18,140 nt of DNA from JAYUKV01 sp043764135 (lineage in GTDB: Bacteria; Patescibacteriota; JACMRA01): positions 1-18,140 of the forward strand of contig JAYUKV010000038.1 in the NCBI GenBank assembly GCA_043764135.1. Reading direction: 5' to 3'. Position 1 is the first letter of the stretch; every line of letters begins with the position of its first letter. The notes beneath the pieces were generated by a model. The model was not told the DNA's origin, did not search any database, and saw nothing but the letters and a program-made list of their open reading frames with translations. The position numbers and the translations under genes are program-made. This document shows positions 6,987 through 15,028 of this stretch, one piece after another.

Positions 6987-7000
6987 TACACAATTGTGTA
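6987..7000. promoter_or_regulatory. 14-bp perfect palindrome upstream of glyA
   Basis: TACACAATTGTGTA is perfectly self-complementary. It ends 16 bases before the glyA ATG, in the gap between glyA and the divergent terpene-synthase-like gene, and overlaps the likely glyA core promoter (TTGCCA at 6977-6982). It is a plausible dimeric regulator site; no regulator is identified. Confidence 0.4.
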
Positions 7001-7016
7001 ACTTTTAAAACATAAT

Positions 7017-8297
7017 ATGTTAAATATTTTAGACCTAACAAATGAAGAAAAAAAGTACCAATCTTCACAAATCAACCTTATAGCATCTGAAAACTACCCA
7101 TCATCATCTATATTAGAACTGCAAGGAAGTGTATGGAATAACAAATATGGAGAAGGTTATCCAGGCAAAAGATACTATGCAGGAAATCAGAACACAGATA
7201 AATTAGAAGAAGAGGTTATAAGACTATGTCTAAATGTATTTAATTGTGAAAATAGCTATTCTGTTAATGTTCAATCACTATCAGGATCACCTGCTAATTC
7301 TATGGTTTATTTGGCTTGTCTTAATCCAGGTGATACAATATTGAGTATGGACCTTGCAAATGGTGGTCACTTATCACATTTGCATACCACTTCTAATTGG
7401 AATAAATTTTTTAACCATGTATCATATAATATAACTAACGATTATAAGATTGATATAAATGATTTTAAATCAAAAATTGAAGAGTTTCATCCAAAACTAG
7501 TAATTATTGGTTTTTCTTCCTACCCTAAGCAATACGAATTTAAACAATTAATTACAATTGCACATCAAAATAATTGTCTTGTACTATGTGACATTGCCCA
7601 TATTTCAGGTTTGGTTGCTGTTGGTGCTCACCCTTCACCGTTTGTTGGAGAGGATATCCAAACTGCTGATTTTGTAACAACAACAACTCATAAAACATTT
7701 AGAGGTCCAAGAGGCGCATTAATATTTGCAAAAAAGAACATTCCTGAATACTCATTTTTGGAAAAATCACCAATAGAACTTATCAACAAAACAGTTTTCC
7801 CTGGCACTTCCGGAGGACCACATTTTGCAACAATTGCTGGGATAGGCCGAGCAAGTCAAGAAATACTTGGGCAAGAAAATTACGATGACAATATTCCATA
7901 CGATGTTTATATTAACAACATATTATTAAACATAAAAGCGCTCGAATCAGGTTTAGTTCAAGAGGGTATAGAGATTGTCACTCCATCAGAAAATCATTTA
8001 ACCTTGATCAAACTACCTGACAACACTGACTCCCTTAAAATACAAAAGTTGTTAGAATCACACGGAATAATTACCAACAGGAATTTAATTCCTTTTGATA
8101 CCAAGTCAGCATGGAAGCCTTCAGGTTTGAGACTTGGCTCTCCAGCCTTAACTTCTAGAGGAGCCAATGAAGATGATTTTAAAAAAATAGGAATATTTAT
8201 CGGACAAATAATTAACGATAATTTGAATGAAGAAGAGTTCTTGTTATTCAAAACAAAACTATTTGAAGCAATTAAAAATCCCTTATACTTTGATTAG
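7017..8297 (+). CDS. glyA: Serine hydroxymethyltransferase
   Basis: The 426-residue product is a pyridoxal-phosphate enzyme that interconverts serine and glycine with tetrahydrofolate, feeding one-carbon units to nucleotide and methionine synthesis. It covers the whole family length. It has the N-terminal IASENYPS element, the YPGKRYYAGN substrate/cofactor segment, the VQSLSGSPAN loop, the SxMxLxxGGHLSHL-type block (LSMDLANGGHLSH), the CDIAHISGLVA cofactor strand, and the signature TTTTHKTFRGPRG, in which Lys226 forms the Schiff base. FPGTSGGPH and the C-terminal GLRLGSPALTSRG are also present. The ATG at 7017 is supported by the family N-terminus; no Shine-Dalgarno sequence is visible. Its last codons and stop lie within a terminator hairpin. 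Identification is secure. Confidence 0.98.
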   Translation: MLNILDLTNEEKKYQSSQINLIASENYPSSSILELQGSVWNNKYGEGYPGKRYYAGNQNTDKLEEEVIRLCLNVFNCENSYSVNVQSLSGSPANSMVYLACLNPGDTILSMDLANGGHLSHLHTTSNWNKFFNHVSYNITNDYKIDINDFKSKIEEFHPKLVIIGFSSYPKQYEFKQLITIAHQNNCLVLCDIAHISGLVAVGAHPSPFVGEDIQTADFVTTTTHKTFRGPRGALIFAKKNIPEYSFLEKSPIELINKTVFPGTSGGPHFATIAGIGRASQEILGQENYDDNIPYDVYINNILLNIKALESGLVQEGIEIVTPSENHLTLIKLPDNTDSLKIQKLLESHGIITNRNLIPFDTKSAWKPSGLRLGSPALTSRGANEDDFKKIGIFIGQIINDNLNEEEFLLFKTKLFEAIKNPLYFD

Positions 8298-8305
8298 TAT
8301 AAGGG
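8280..8305. terminator. Bidirectional terminator, glyA / 69-codon gene
   Basis: CCCTTATACT (8280-8289) pairs perfectly with AGTATAAGGG (8296-8305) around a 6-base loop. The glyA stop codon (8295-8297) is inside it. The better U-run (ATTTTTAATT) is on the minus strand, serving the convergent small gene; the plus side has TTGATTTATT. Confidence 0.75.
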
Positions 8306-8313
8306 TTGATTTA

Positions 8314-8523
8314 TTAAGCTGTTACAGCTCTGAAGTTTTCAAGCAATGAAATAACGAGTATTCGTTGTGCTTGACGCTCTGCAGATGCGGTTAGCTGTTT
8401 GTTTTTAAGTGTAAAAAGAGTCTTAAGTTGCTCTACTGTTCTTGGGGTTAATCTTTCCCTTCTGAGCTTGACATCGACTACATTTTGAACACTAATAGAT
8501 TCAGAATTTCTTGTCATATCCAC
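8314..8523 (-). CDS. Small basic protein, hypothetical (67-69 residues)
   Basis: The frame starts at GTG (8523) or at an in-frame ATG two codons later (8517). The product is short, basic and apparently helical. Residues about 17-40 are rich in Lys/Arg (VKLRRERLTPRTVEQLKTLF), and the rest forms an amphipathic helix (about 44-64) with QAQRILVISLLENFR. It has no membrane segment, signal peptide or Cys. Its charge and size would suit a nucleic-acid- or ribosome-binding protein, but I recognise no family. A well-formed promoter with an extended -10 box lies immediately upstream and places the transcript start at or just before the GTG. A good terminator follows. Those flanking signals are the main evidence that it is a real gene. 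Confidence 0.6.
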   Translation of the reverse strand: MDMTRNSESISVQNVVDVKLRRERLTPRTVEQLKTLFTLKNKQLTASAERQAQRILVISLLENFRAVTA

Positions 8524-8529
8524 AATATA

Positions 8530-8558
8530 TCTATATCACATAATTTCACTTTTGGCAA
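8530..8558 (-). promoter_or_regulatory. Extended -10 promoter of the small basic gene, predicted leaderless
   Basis: On the minus strand TTGCCA (8553-8558) and TATAGA (8530-8535) have a 17-base spacer, and a TGA before the -10 gives the extended TGnTATAnn form. GTG begins 7 bases after the -10 and the in-frame ATG 13 bases after it, so the leader is absent or only a few bases long. Confidence 0.6.
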
Positions 8559-8600
8559 ATAATATTCGTACATTGTTATTCTTTTATGATAAAAACAATA

Positions 8601-8658
8601 TATATAAAAATTTCCCACATTAAAGAATCAATATGTATTTTTCTTTAATATGAGGAAA
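8601..8658 (-). terminator. topA terminator
   Basis: On the minus strand the arms at plus 8643-8658 and 8611-8625 form a stem of 15 pairs with one bulged base and a 17-base loop. TTTTTATATATA follows. The hairpin starts 6 bases after the topA stop. Confidence 0.75.
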
Positions 8659-8664
8659 GTGTTT

Positions 8665-10929
8665 TTAATTTATTTTTTTTACTTGTTGGATATAGCCGCA
8701 TTTATCTTTATCTAATGAACAACCGATAAATGATGAGCCTCTGAATCCTTTTCTTTTTACGAGCACTCCATCACGACCGTTTGCCTTACATTCAGGACAA
8801 GGACCAAAGTTCACTGCCATAACTGTATGCTTATTACCGACAGCATATTCTGGACAAGCAATATATGGATTAAGACTAGATTTTGACACTCTTACAATTA
8901 GATCTTTTTTACATACTTCACAAACCTTACCAAGAGCTTGAGTGTTATATTCAGTTTGTGCAGCAGCTAATGCAATGTTATATTCTTTAAAATTCTTGGG
9001 AAACTTATGTTCTATATGTGTTTTACATTGAAAATAATCCCCAAATCGTCCTAATTTCAATTCCATTTCTGAGTTGCAGGTAGGACATTTTTCATCACTA
9101 ACAAAAGTTGTAAACTCTTTTCTTAACTCGCCGACATGTTTCATCTCTTCTTCAACTTTTGCCTTTAGTGGATCCCAGAAGTATTTAATCGTCTCTACAT
9201 AACCCTCTTTTCCATGGGCTATCATATCTAATTTATCTTCTAATGAAGCGGTTAAAGTAGCAGACGTTAAATTAGGTAAGAACTTATCCAGCAATTCAGC
9301 AATACTCATTCCAAGCATTGTAGGCTTCATAGCGCTTCCCTTTTCTACATATTCTCTATCATGCAATGTAGAGATAATTGTAGCGTATGTAGAAGGTCTT
9401 CCAATACCTAACTCTTCTAAGACTTTAATCAGTGAAGCTTGAGAATATCTAGAGGGTGGCTGTGTAAATTTTTGGAAATAGTTAAGAACATTAAGTGATA
9501 ATTGAGATCCTTTTTTAAAGTCCATTCCTTGTGGTTTAACAGCAATCAATTCTGGAAATACTTCTTTAAATCCTGGCTCAACAGTCCAGCTTACTGAACC
9601 TGCAAATGTTATATCATTTGAATTGGATAATTCAATAGTTACACTCTCCCTTTTTTCCTCTTTCATCTGGCAGGCCATTGTCTGTCTCCATATTAAATCA
9701 TAAAGCTTGAATAATTCTGGGGATAGCTTAGATTTTATAGACTCAGGTTTTAAGTACACATTAGTTGGTCTGATTGCTTCATGGGCTTCTTGTGCATTTT
9801 TACTCTTAGAGCTGTATTTCAACGGAGAGGCAGGTAAGGCTTTAGGGTAATCCTTTGAGATGATATCTCTAATATCATTTATTGCATCTTGAGAAAGGTT
9901 TACAGAGTCAGTTCTCATATAAGTTATTAGAGCTGTTGGCTGACCATCAATATCCACACCTTCATAAAGCTTTTGAGCTAAGGACATAGTATTTCTCGGC
10001 AACATTCCAAGCTTACTAGATGCAGCTTGTTGTAAGGTTGATGTTGTAAATGGTGGTTTTGGTTTTGCACTTAAATATTTTGAAACGAGATCTGAAATTA
10101 AATAAGTTTGTGGCTTAGTAATTAGCTGTTCAAAATTTTGAACTGCTGAAAAATCTTTAAGTTCGTCAACTTTTTTACCTTTGTACTTACTTAGGTTTAG
10201 ATACAGACCGTCTTCAATTAAGGTATTATCATTGTCTTTTAGCTCTTGTAGGGTTGAATTGTTAATAACTAGCTTATCGTCATTATTCCTAAATTCTCCT
10301 TTAACTAGCCAGAACTCTTCAGGAACGAAGGCTGTAATTTCTTTTTCTCTATCAACTAAGATTTTTAGGGCTGGAGATTGAACCCTTCCAGCAGAAAGAG
10401 TATTCTTTCCCATAGACTTCCATAATAATGGGCTTACCTTATAACCCACTAATTTATCTAATACTTGTCTTGCTTTTTGAGCTTCAACAAGATCAATTCT
10501 TAGAGGTTTTGGATTTGCTAGTGCTTCTGTGATTGCTTTTTGTGTGATTTCGTGAAATTCTAATCTTTTGATAGTTGATTTATCTTTTATACCTAATACC
10601 TCAGATAAATGCCAAGAAATAGCCTCTCCTTCTCGGTCAAAATCGGTAGCAAATAGTATTTCTTTTTCCTCCTTTGCTAATTTCTTTAACTCTGTTACAA
10701 CTTCTTTCTTTTTTGGGTCTATTTCAAATATAGCATTAAAATCTTTCTCAATATCAATACCGTTAATTTCTAACGGTCTTCCATCTTTGGTTTTTTTATC
10801 GTCACTAATCCGTCTTATATGTCCGACGGAAGCTTTTACTTTATACTTACTTCCAACTAATTTGGAAATTGTTTTAGCTTTAGCTGGTGACTCAACGATT
10901 ATTAACATGTCAATATGTCTTACTCTCAC
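8665..10929 (-). CDS. topA: DNA topoisomerase I (type IA)
   Basis: The 754-residue enzyme relaxes negatively supercoiled DNA by single-strand passage. The Toprim domain at the N-terminus has IIVESPAKAKTI (Glu13) and the acidic metal site TDFDREGEA (Asp96, Asp98, Glu100). The catalytic Tyr337 lies in ITYMRTDSVNLS, aligned with E. coli Tyr319, and EAHEAIRPT and LGIGRPSTYA are the expected core motifs. The C-terminal region from about 614 carries three Cys-rich zinc-ribbon units (CPTC, CEVC and CPEC pairs with downstream Cys). Two starts are possible. GTG at 10929 has a GGAG five bases upstream; the ATG at 10908 begins exactly at MLIIVESPAKAKT, where most homologues begin. Identification is secure and the start is open. 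A strong terminator follows. Confidence 0.97.
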   Translation of the reverse strand: MRVRHIDMLIIVESPAKAKTISKLVGSKYKVKASVGHIRRISDDKKTKDGRPLEINGIDIEKDFNAIFEIDPKKKEVVTELKKLAKEEKEILFATDFDREGEAISWHLSEVLGIKDKSTIKRLEFHEITQKAITEALANPKPLRIDLVEAQKARQVLDKLVGYKVSPLLWKSMGKNTLSAGRVQSPALKILVDREKEITAFVPEEFWLVKGEFRNNDDKLVINNSTLQELKDNDNTLIEDGLYLNLSKYKGKKVDELKDFSAVQNFEQLITKPQTYLISDLVSKYLSAKPKPPFTTSTLQQAASSKLGMLPRNTMSLAQKLYEGVDIDGQPTALITYMRTDSVNLSQDAINDIRDIISKDYPKALPASPLKYSSKSKNAQEAHEAIRPTNVYLKPESIKSKLSPELFKLYDLIWRQTMACQMKEEKRESVTIELSNSNDITFAGSVSWTVEPGFKEVFPELIAVKPQGMDFKKGSQLSLNVLNYFQKFTQPPSRYSQASLIKVLEELGIGRPSTYATIISTLHDREYVEKGSAMKPTMLGMSIAELLDKFLPNLTSATLTASLEDKLDMIAHGKEGYVETIKYFWDPLKAKVEEEMKHVGELRKEFTTFVSDEKCPTCNSEMELKLGRFGDYFQCKTHIEHKFPKNFKEYNIALAAAQTEYNTQALGKVCEVCKKDLIVRVSKSSLNPYIACPEYAVGNKHTVMAVNFGPCPECKANGRDGVLVKRKGFRGSSFIGCSLDKDKCGYIQQVKKIN

Positions 10930-10968
10930 AAAGACTCCAAATTGTCAAATATCAATCGCAAATATTTT

Positions 10969-11007
10969 TTGACCATAATAGTAAATTATGACAAATTATA
11001 ATATAAT
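10969..11007 (+). promoter_or_regulatory. Divergent promoter region topA / 975-residue gene
   Basis: Two perfect TATAAT boxes overlap by one base (10997-11002 and 11002-11007). They lie 26-31 bases before the ATG at 11034. The best -35 sequence is TTGACC at 10969-10974, but its spacing (22 or 27 bases) is too long for either box, so the pairing is unclear. No Shine-Dalgarno sequence precedes the ATG. Confidence 0.45.
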
Positions 11008-11033
11008 TATATGGTAACAAAATCAAATATTGT

Positions 11034-13961
11034 ATGACCCCAAATTCAAATCCCAGCAAGCCTGATAAATTCAAAAAACCAAAGATAAAAAAGAAAGAAG
11101 AGAAACTAAGAAATAGTGAAAGTGGAGAATCAAGACCGTTTATAGATCTTAGAAATGTTGGTCCAGTTTTACAACCCTTATTAAGGGTGATAAATGATGC
11201 CAAACTTTATGAAAAGAATGACCGACCTGCATTAGAAGCCCTATTAGCATCTCTTCAAGCTGCAGAAAATAAGATTCAGTTACACTCACCTGAACATGAT
11301 AATGCAAAAACTCTTATTGAATTAATTAAAAGAGGTTTAAGCAGCGAAGAAAGCTTTGCTAAGTTAGATTTTGATGAGCTAAGAATCCAAGCACAAGCAT
11401 TAATAACCAATGCTGAAACTGATGCAGAAACTAAAGCCAACAAACCCAAAGAAGTTAAAACAAGCGATTCATTAATCGAAGCACAAACTATATACAATTC
11501 TTTGACCGCTGATAAGAAGTTACAAGACTCTCTGATTCCAAAAGATGAATACACTGAAGCATACAATGCTACAATTGCAATAGTTAAAGATTTATCACAA
11601 GAAAATCCAAAATACGAAAATTATCCTTTTTTATTAAAACATTCATTGTTTAATTATGATTTGAGTTTGTTTTTGGATGCACCTGTTATTGCAGAAATTA
11701 AAAATGATTTTGCTCAACTATTAGATAAAACCCAATCTAATTATATTAAAGCAAGAATGCTTAAAAGCAAACTAGAATCAGTAGTAAATCCTATGATGAT
11801 CGCAAAATTAAATGCGATTAAAATAGAATCAAACGAGAAAATTGCAAGAGATCATAGAAATATGCAAGAAAATTTTGTTCCTAAGGCAGAAGCAGAAGTT
11901 CTCAAAGTTCCACCTTCACTTCCATCTCCAGATTTACAAGCTGCTTACGTAGGCGCGCTCAGGGTACCTGGACCTACAACTCTATCTGATCTAAATAGAC
12001 CATTAGTTAACCAACCTAAATGGCAACAAGATCTAAGAAATTTTGTTAAAAATAGAATTCCTAAAGCGCTGCAATTCCCAACTTTTAAAAGATTTTTACC
12101 AACTCTTAAATCACAAACAGAGCTTAATCTTAATACCATCAAGGAAATAGAAAGAGTGAATTTTTACAGGGTTAGAATTTCTGATATGATTAAAGATTAC
12201 AAGTTCATAGTCGAAGCAAGAATGGGACACAAACTATCGAAAGCTCAAATTGAAACGATTAAACACGGTGACGATGTTCAAATATCTAGTATGGATATTC
12301 CTGAGCCACAACAAATGAGTAATCTACAAAAAATTATTAACGAAGAAAAAATTAATCTAAACAACGGAAGAGCAGAATATCTACAATCTACATCATTAGA
12401 ATTTGCAATTCATAGTATTTATTTGTTACAAAACAAATTAGAAGAAATTACAGATGATCCTATTTTTAAAATTGTGAAATCAAAAGATGGCTACAATCCA
12501 TTAGATAAAAATGATTCAAAACATTATAATATTGGCGCCAAAGAACAAAAAAGAAATATAGAACTCTTTCTTAGTGATATGAATAAGGGTCCACGTTTTA
12601 TAGAAGATCTATACGAGAAGAGAAAAAATACAATTTCTCAACAAGCACCATCAAACGAACCAGTTACCAACCCAACCCAACCACCTGTGGCCCCAACCCC
12701 TAATACTAACCTATTACAAGAATTAGGAGAAGATGAAAATTTAACAATTACACCTGCTACTGGTATAGAGGAGAATCCAGATACCCAATACCCAATTGAA
12801 GAAAACACAAGTCAAATATCCAAAGCACCAGACCAAACAATTAACAAAGACTTCAAGGTACAAAACGAAACTGATTTTATAAATAAGTATTTTGCAAACC
12901 AAAACGTTACTATTGACTCAGCTTCTAGAAGACCGCCTCTAGGTAACAACCAGGTTCAAATGAGTTCAATAAGTGGAGTCGATGAAAAAGGCCAACCATT
13001 TAGAAGAGATTTATCAACTATTGTTAAAACAGATTTTGAGAATAAACTTCTTGAAGAGATTTATAACCACCTGCTAGGCGATAGAAGAGTAGAAGAAAAA
13101 ACAGTTTCAATAAAAGACGGTAAAATCTCAAAATTAACAAATAAAATTGGTACAGTTAACAACCCACCAACTCAGACCAATTTAACTACCCAACCAATCA
13201 ATCCACCCGCTCCAAAAACCGAAATAGTCTCTAATCCACCTACGTCTTCGGATAATGACGTAGAAACTAACGAACAACCTGAATATGCTAATGAAGCTTA
13301 CTTCATTAATTCTCCAGAGTTTAAAAAAGATAATACAAAAATCTTCAGTAATTTGTTTTCAAAAGTTGAAAATAAGTCATTGTTAATTAAAAGTATTTCA
13401 TCAAAAAATGAAGGAATGCAAGTAAGATTTACAGATTCTAATGATGAACACCAAGAAACAGACGTATTATTTACGAACTCAGATGCTATCAATATTCTTG
13501 AGCAATTCCGAATTCATAGTCTTAAAATCGAAAGGATGGGTATGGGACCAAAGATTGCAAGAAACAATATTGAACAAGTTTCATTTTTAATTAGAAAAGA
13601 GAAATATAAAGAGGAATTTAAGTCGTTTGAATCTGCAGTAGAATCATACACTAATCAGCTTAAGGAAAAAGGCTTGTTTACGGTGGAAGATCCGATTTCA
13701 ATAGCGATTAAATCAGTGGATCCATTGGAATTAGATGTAATCGATATAAGAGGTAAGAGAATTGAAGATGTGGATACAATGGAAGCCTTTAAATCAAATT
13801 TAGCTTCGATAAACCCTGTATTTATCAATGAACTAAAAGATCAAAAATATAAAATACAAGTAATTAATAACGTATATAACAAATCCAATGATTTTAAATA
13901 TCAGATAGAATTTGATTCTTTAGATTTATATGTTGATTATGTTAAACCATACTCAGATTAA
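11034..13961 (+). CDS. Large hydrophilic orphan protein, 975 residues
   Basis: I do not recognise this protein. It has no signal peptide or membrane segment, so it is probably cytoplasmic. A very basic N-terminus (residues 8-27, Lys-rich) leads into a long predominantly helical region (about 40-535) rich in Lys, Glu, Gln and Asn. A Pro/Asn/Thr-rich linker (about 540-560, NPTQPPVAPTP) joins it to a small domain (about 600-695), and a second such linker (about 709-742, INPPAPKTE) leads to a C-terminal domain (about 750-975). The two small domains look weakly alike, with an Asn/Phe-rich helix, a beta stretch (QVQMSSISG versus MQVRFTDSN), then a helix (LLEEIYNHLL versus ILEQFRIHSL). The architecture suggests a scaffold or adaptor protein. 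It is a single-gene unit diverging from topA, with its own terminator. Confidence 0.85.
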   Translation: MTPNSNPSKPDKFKKPKIKKKEEKLRNSESGESRPFIDLRNVGPVLQPLLRVINDAKLYEKNDRPALEALLASLQAAENKIQLHSPEHDNAKTLIELIKRGLSSEESFAKLDFDELRIQAQALITNAETDAETKANKPKEVKTSDSLIEAQTIYNSLTADKKLQDSLIPKDEYTEAYNATIAIVKDLSQENPKYENYPFLLKHSLFNYDLSLFLDAPVIAEIKNDFAQLLDKTQSNYIKARMLKSKLESVVNPMMIAKLNAIKIESNEKIARDHRNMQENFVPKAEAEVLKVPPSLPSPDLQAAYVGALRVPGPTTLSDLNRPLVNQPKWQQDLRNFVKNRIPKALQFPTFKRFLPTLKSQTELNLNTIKEIERVNFYRVRISDMIKDYKFIVEARMGHKLSKAQIETIKHGDDVQISSMDIPEPQQMSNLQKIINEEKINLNNGRAEYLQSTSLEFAIHSIYLLQNKLEEITDDPIFKIVKSKDGYNPLDKNDSKHYNIGAKEQKRNIELFLSDMNKGPRFIEDLYEKRKNTISQQAPSNEPVTNPTQPPVAPTPNTNLLQELGEDENLTITPATGIEENPDTQYPIEENTSQISKAPDQTINKDFKVQNETDFINKYFANQNVTIDSASRRPPLGNNQVQMSSISGVDEKGQPFRRDLSTIVKTDFENKLLEEIYNHLLGDRRVEEKTVSIKDGKISKLTNKIGTVNNPPTQTNLTTQPINPPAPKTEIVSNPPTSSDNDVETNEQPEYANEAYFINSPEFKKDNTKIFSNLFSKVENKSLLIKSISSKNEGMQVRFTDSNDEHQETDVLFTNSDAINILEQFRIHSLKIERMGMGPKIARNNIEQVSFLIRKEKYKEEFKSFESAVESYTNQLKEKGLFTVEDPISIAIKSVDPLELDVIDIRGKRIEDVDTMEAFKSNLASINPVFINELKDQKYKIQVINNVYNKSNDFKYQIEFDSLDLYVDYVKPYSD

Positions 13962-14018
13962 TAAAATTATTAAATGTGTGGAAGTCTAACAATGAACCTG
14001 TTTAATTAAGTCAAAAAG

Positions 14019-14046
14019 AAAGCACTCTATAATGAGTGCTTTTTTA
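14019..14046. terminator. Bidirectional terminator between convergent orphan genes
   Basis: AAAGCACTC (14019-14027) and GAGTGCTTT (14034-14042) form a perfect 9-bp stem with a TATAAT loop. T-runs follow in both directions (TTTTTT on plus, TTTCTTTTT on minus). Confidence 0.85.
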
Positions 14047-14103
14047 GATTTTTGATCTCTGATTTTCAAATTAAAATTGAACTAAAGATAATTTTTCAGT
14101 AAT

Positions 14104-14856
14104 CTAAATGTACCATGGTTCAGAAATCAATAGAGCTGGATCACCTGAATCTATCGCAAGTTGCAACATACTAAGTTGAACAATGTGTTTTAGAGGAAGG
14201 ATTGTGCTTATGTCAGATTGAAATGAGGGTTTAGATTCATTACCTTTGTTATATTTGTGATCTAGAATAACCGGCTCACTGTACTTGAGAAACTCTAATG
14301 CAATAGGAGGGCTTATTGCATAAAATGGCATATCAAAGTAGGATGTTCCTACTTCTTTTCCATTTAAGATTATTTTGCTTTCTGGGTCCGGAATTCTAAG
14401 GCTAAAATTAGTTGTTCTGAGATTTTGGTAATCTTTTTCTTCAAATGAGGATTGATACGCTTTAAGCTTTAAGTCTTTAAATCTATCTAGTAAAATATTT
14501 AAACCTTGATCGCTTCTAAGTTGATTAGCAGTATATGCAGGGTTAGTTTTATCCAGATACCGTATATCAACTCCGTATTCTAATAGTTCAGTATCAAAAT
14601 TAACCCCTTTTTCAACGCTCCTGCTTGGATTGAATACTTCCCAGTGAAACTGAGTTTTAGGATCTAACTCTCCCCATGTAAATTTTCTAATTAAATAATT
14701 AGTTATTGTATTGGCAAGGAAAGGTCTTTGATAGGAATTTTTACTTGCGTTAGCTGACCTGTTTTTACTGTATTTATAAGCTTGGTAGAATTCTTGAATT
14801 GTGCAGTGCATTCCAACTTTCTCTAATTTCAAAAGTTGTTCTTCTGTTGCAAGCAT
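14104..14856 (-). CDS. Orphan protein, 250 residues; weak PD-(D/E)XK nuclease resemblance
   Basis: This soluble protein has no signal peptide or membrane helix. I cannot assign it firmly. One local pattern is suggestive: the strand PVILDHKYNKG, with Asp199-His-Lys201, resembles the hhhDxK core of RecB/Cas4-type nucleases. About 26 residues on, HIVQLSMLQLAI (Gln227) resembles their 'QLxxY' helix without the Tyr. An acidic candidate (Asp175 in YFDMPF) lies upstream in a position that could hold the first metal ligand. Other regions are Arg/Lys-rich (29-60) or contain FHWEVFNPSRS. The resemblance is motif-level only and could be chance. The ATG at 14856 has a weak GAGG ten bases upstream. It diverges from the membrane orphan at 15029. 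Confidence 0.7.
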   Translation of the reverse strand: MLATEEQLLKLEKVGMHCTIQEFYQAYKYSKNRSANASKNSYQRPFLANTITNYLIRKFTWGELDPKTQFHWEVFNPSRSVEKGVNFDTELLEYGVDIRYLDKTNPAYTANQLRSDQGLNILLDRFKDLKLKAYQSSFEEKDYQNLRTTNFSLRIPDPESKIILNGKEVGTSYFDMPFYAISPPIALEFLKYSEPVILDHKYNKGNESKPSFQSDISTILPLKHIVQLSMLQLAIDSGDPALLISEPWYI

Positions 14857-14903
14857 GATTATTTAGCCTCAAATAAATCTAATTATCGCTAGGGTTAATA
14901 ATA

Positions 14904-14932
14904 GATCTATCATAGAAAAATCTAAAAGTCAA
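14904..14932 (-). promoter_or_regulatory. Candidate promoter of the 250-residue orphan
   Basis: On the minus strand TTGACT (14927-14932) is followed at 17 bases by TAGATC (14904-14909), preceded by TGA as in an extended -10. The -10 match is weak. Confidence 0.35.
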
Positions 14933-14961
14933 TTGCCTGAGTACTCTAGAAAAAAATTTTT

Positions 14962-15005
14962 TTGACTTAACAGCTCATTTATGTCATAAATAAAGGCGTC
15001 ATAAC
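14962..15005 (+). promoter_or_regulatory. Promoter of the membrane orphan, with a direct repeat
   Basis: TTGACT (14962-14967) and CATAAA (14985-14990) are 17 bases apart. The heptamer GTCATAA occurs at 14983-14989, overlapping the -10, and again at 14999-15005, 16 bases on. The repeat could be a regulator site or chance. Confidence 0.45.
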
Positions 15006-15017
15006 TTTATCTCAAAT

Positions 15018-15023
15018 AGGAGG
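15018..15023 (+). promoter_or_regulatory. Consensus Shine-Dalgarno site
   Basis: AGGAGG lies 5 bases before the ATG at 15029. It is the strongest ribosome binding site in the window and fixes the start. Confidence 0.85.
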
Positions 15024-15028
15024 ACAAT

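Noticed and set aside
7994..8251. Minus-strand frame inside glyA
   Set aside because: It lies opposite the conserved C-terminal part of a certain gene and has no start signals.
10568..10972. Plus-strand frame opposite the start of topA
   Set aside because: It is the antisense of the conserved Toprim domain; the Ser/Phe-rich product is typical of a shadow frame.
10997..11007. Overlapping TATAAT boxes as a defined dual promoter
   Set aside because: Neither box has a -35 at 16-18 bases, and the area is nearly pure A/T, so the boxes may be compositional. Kept only as a general promoter region.
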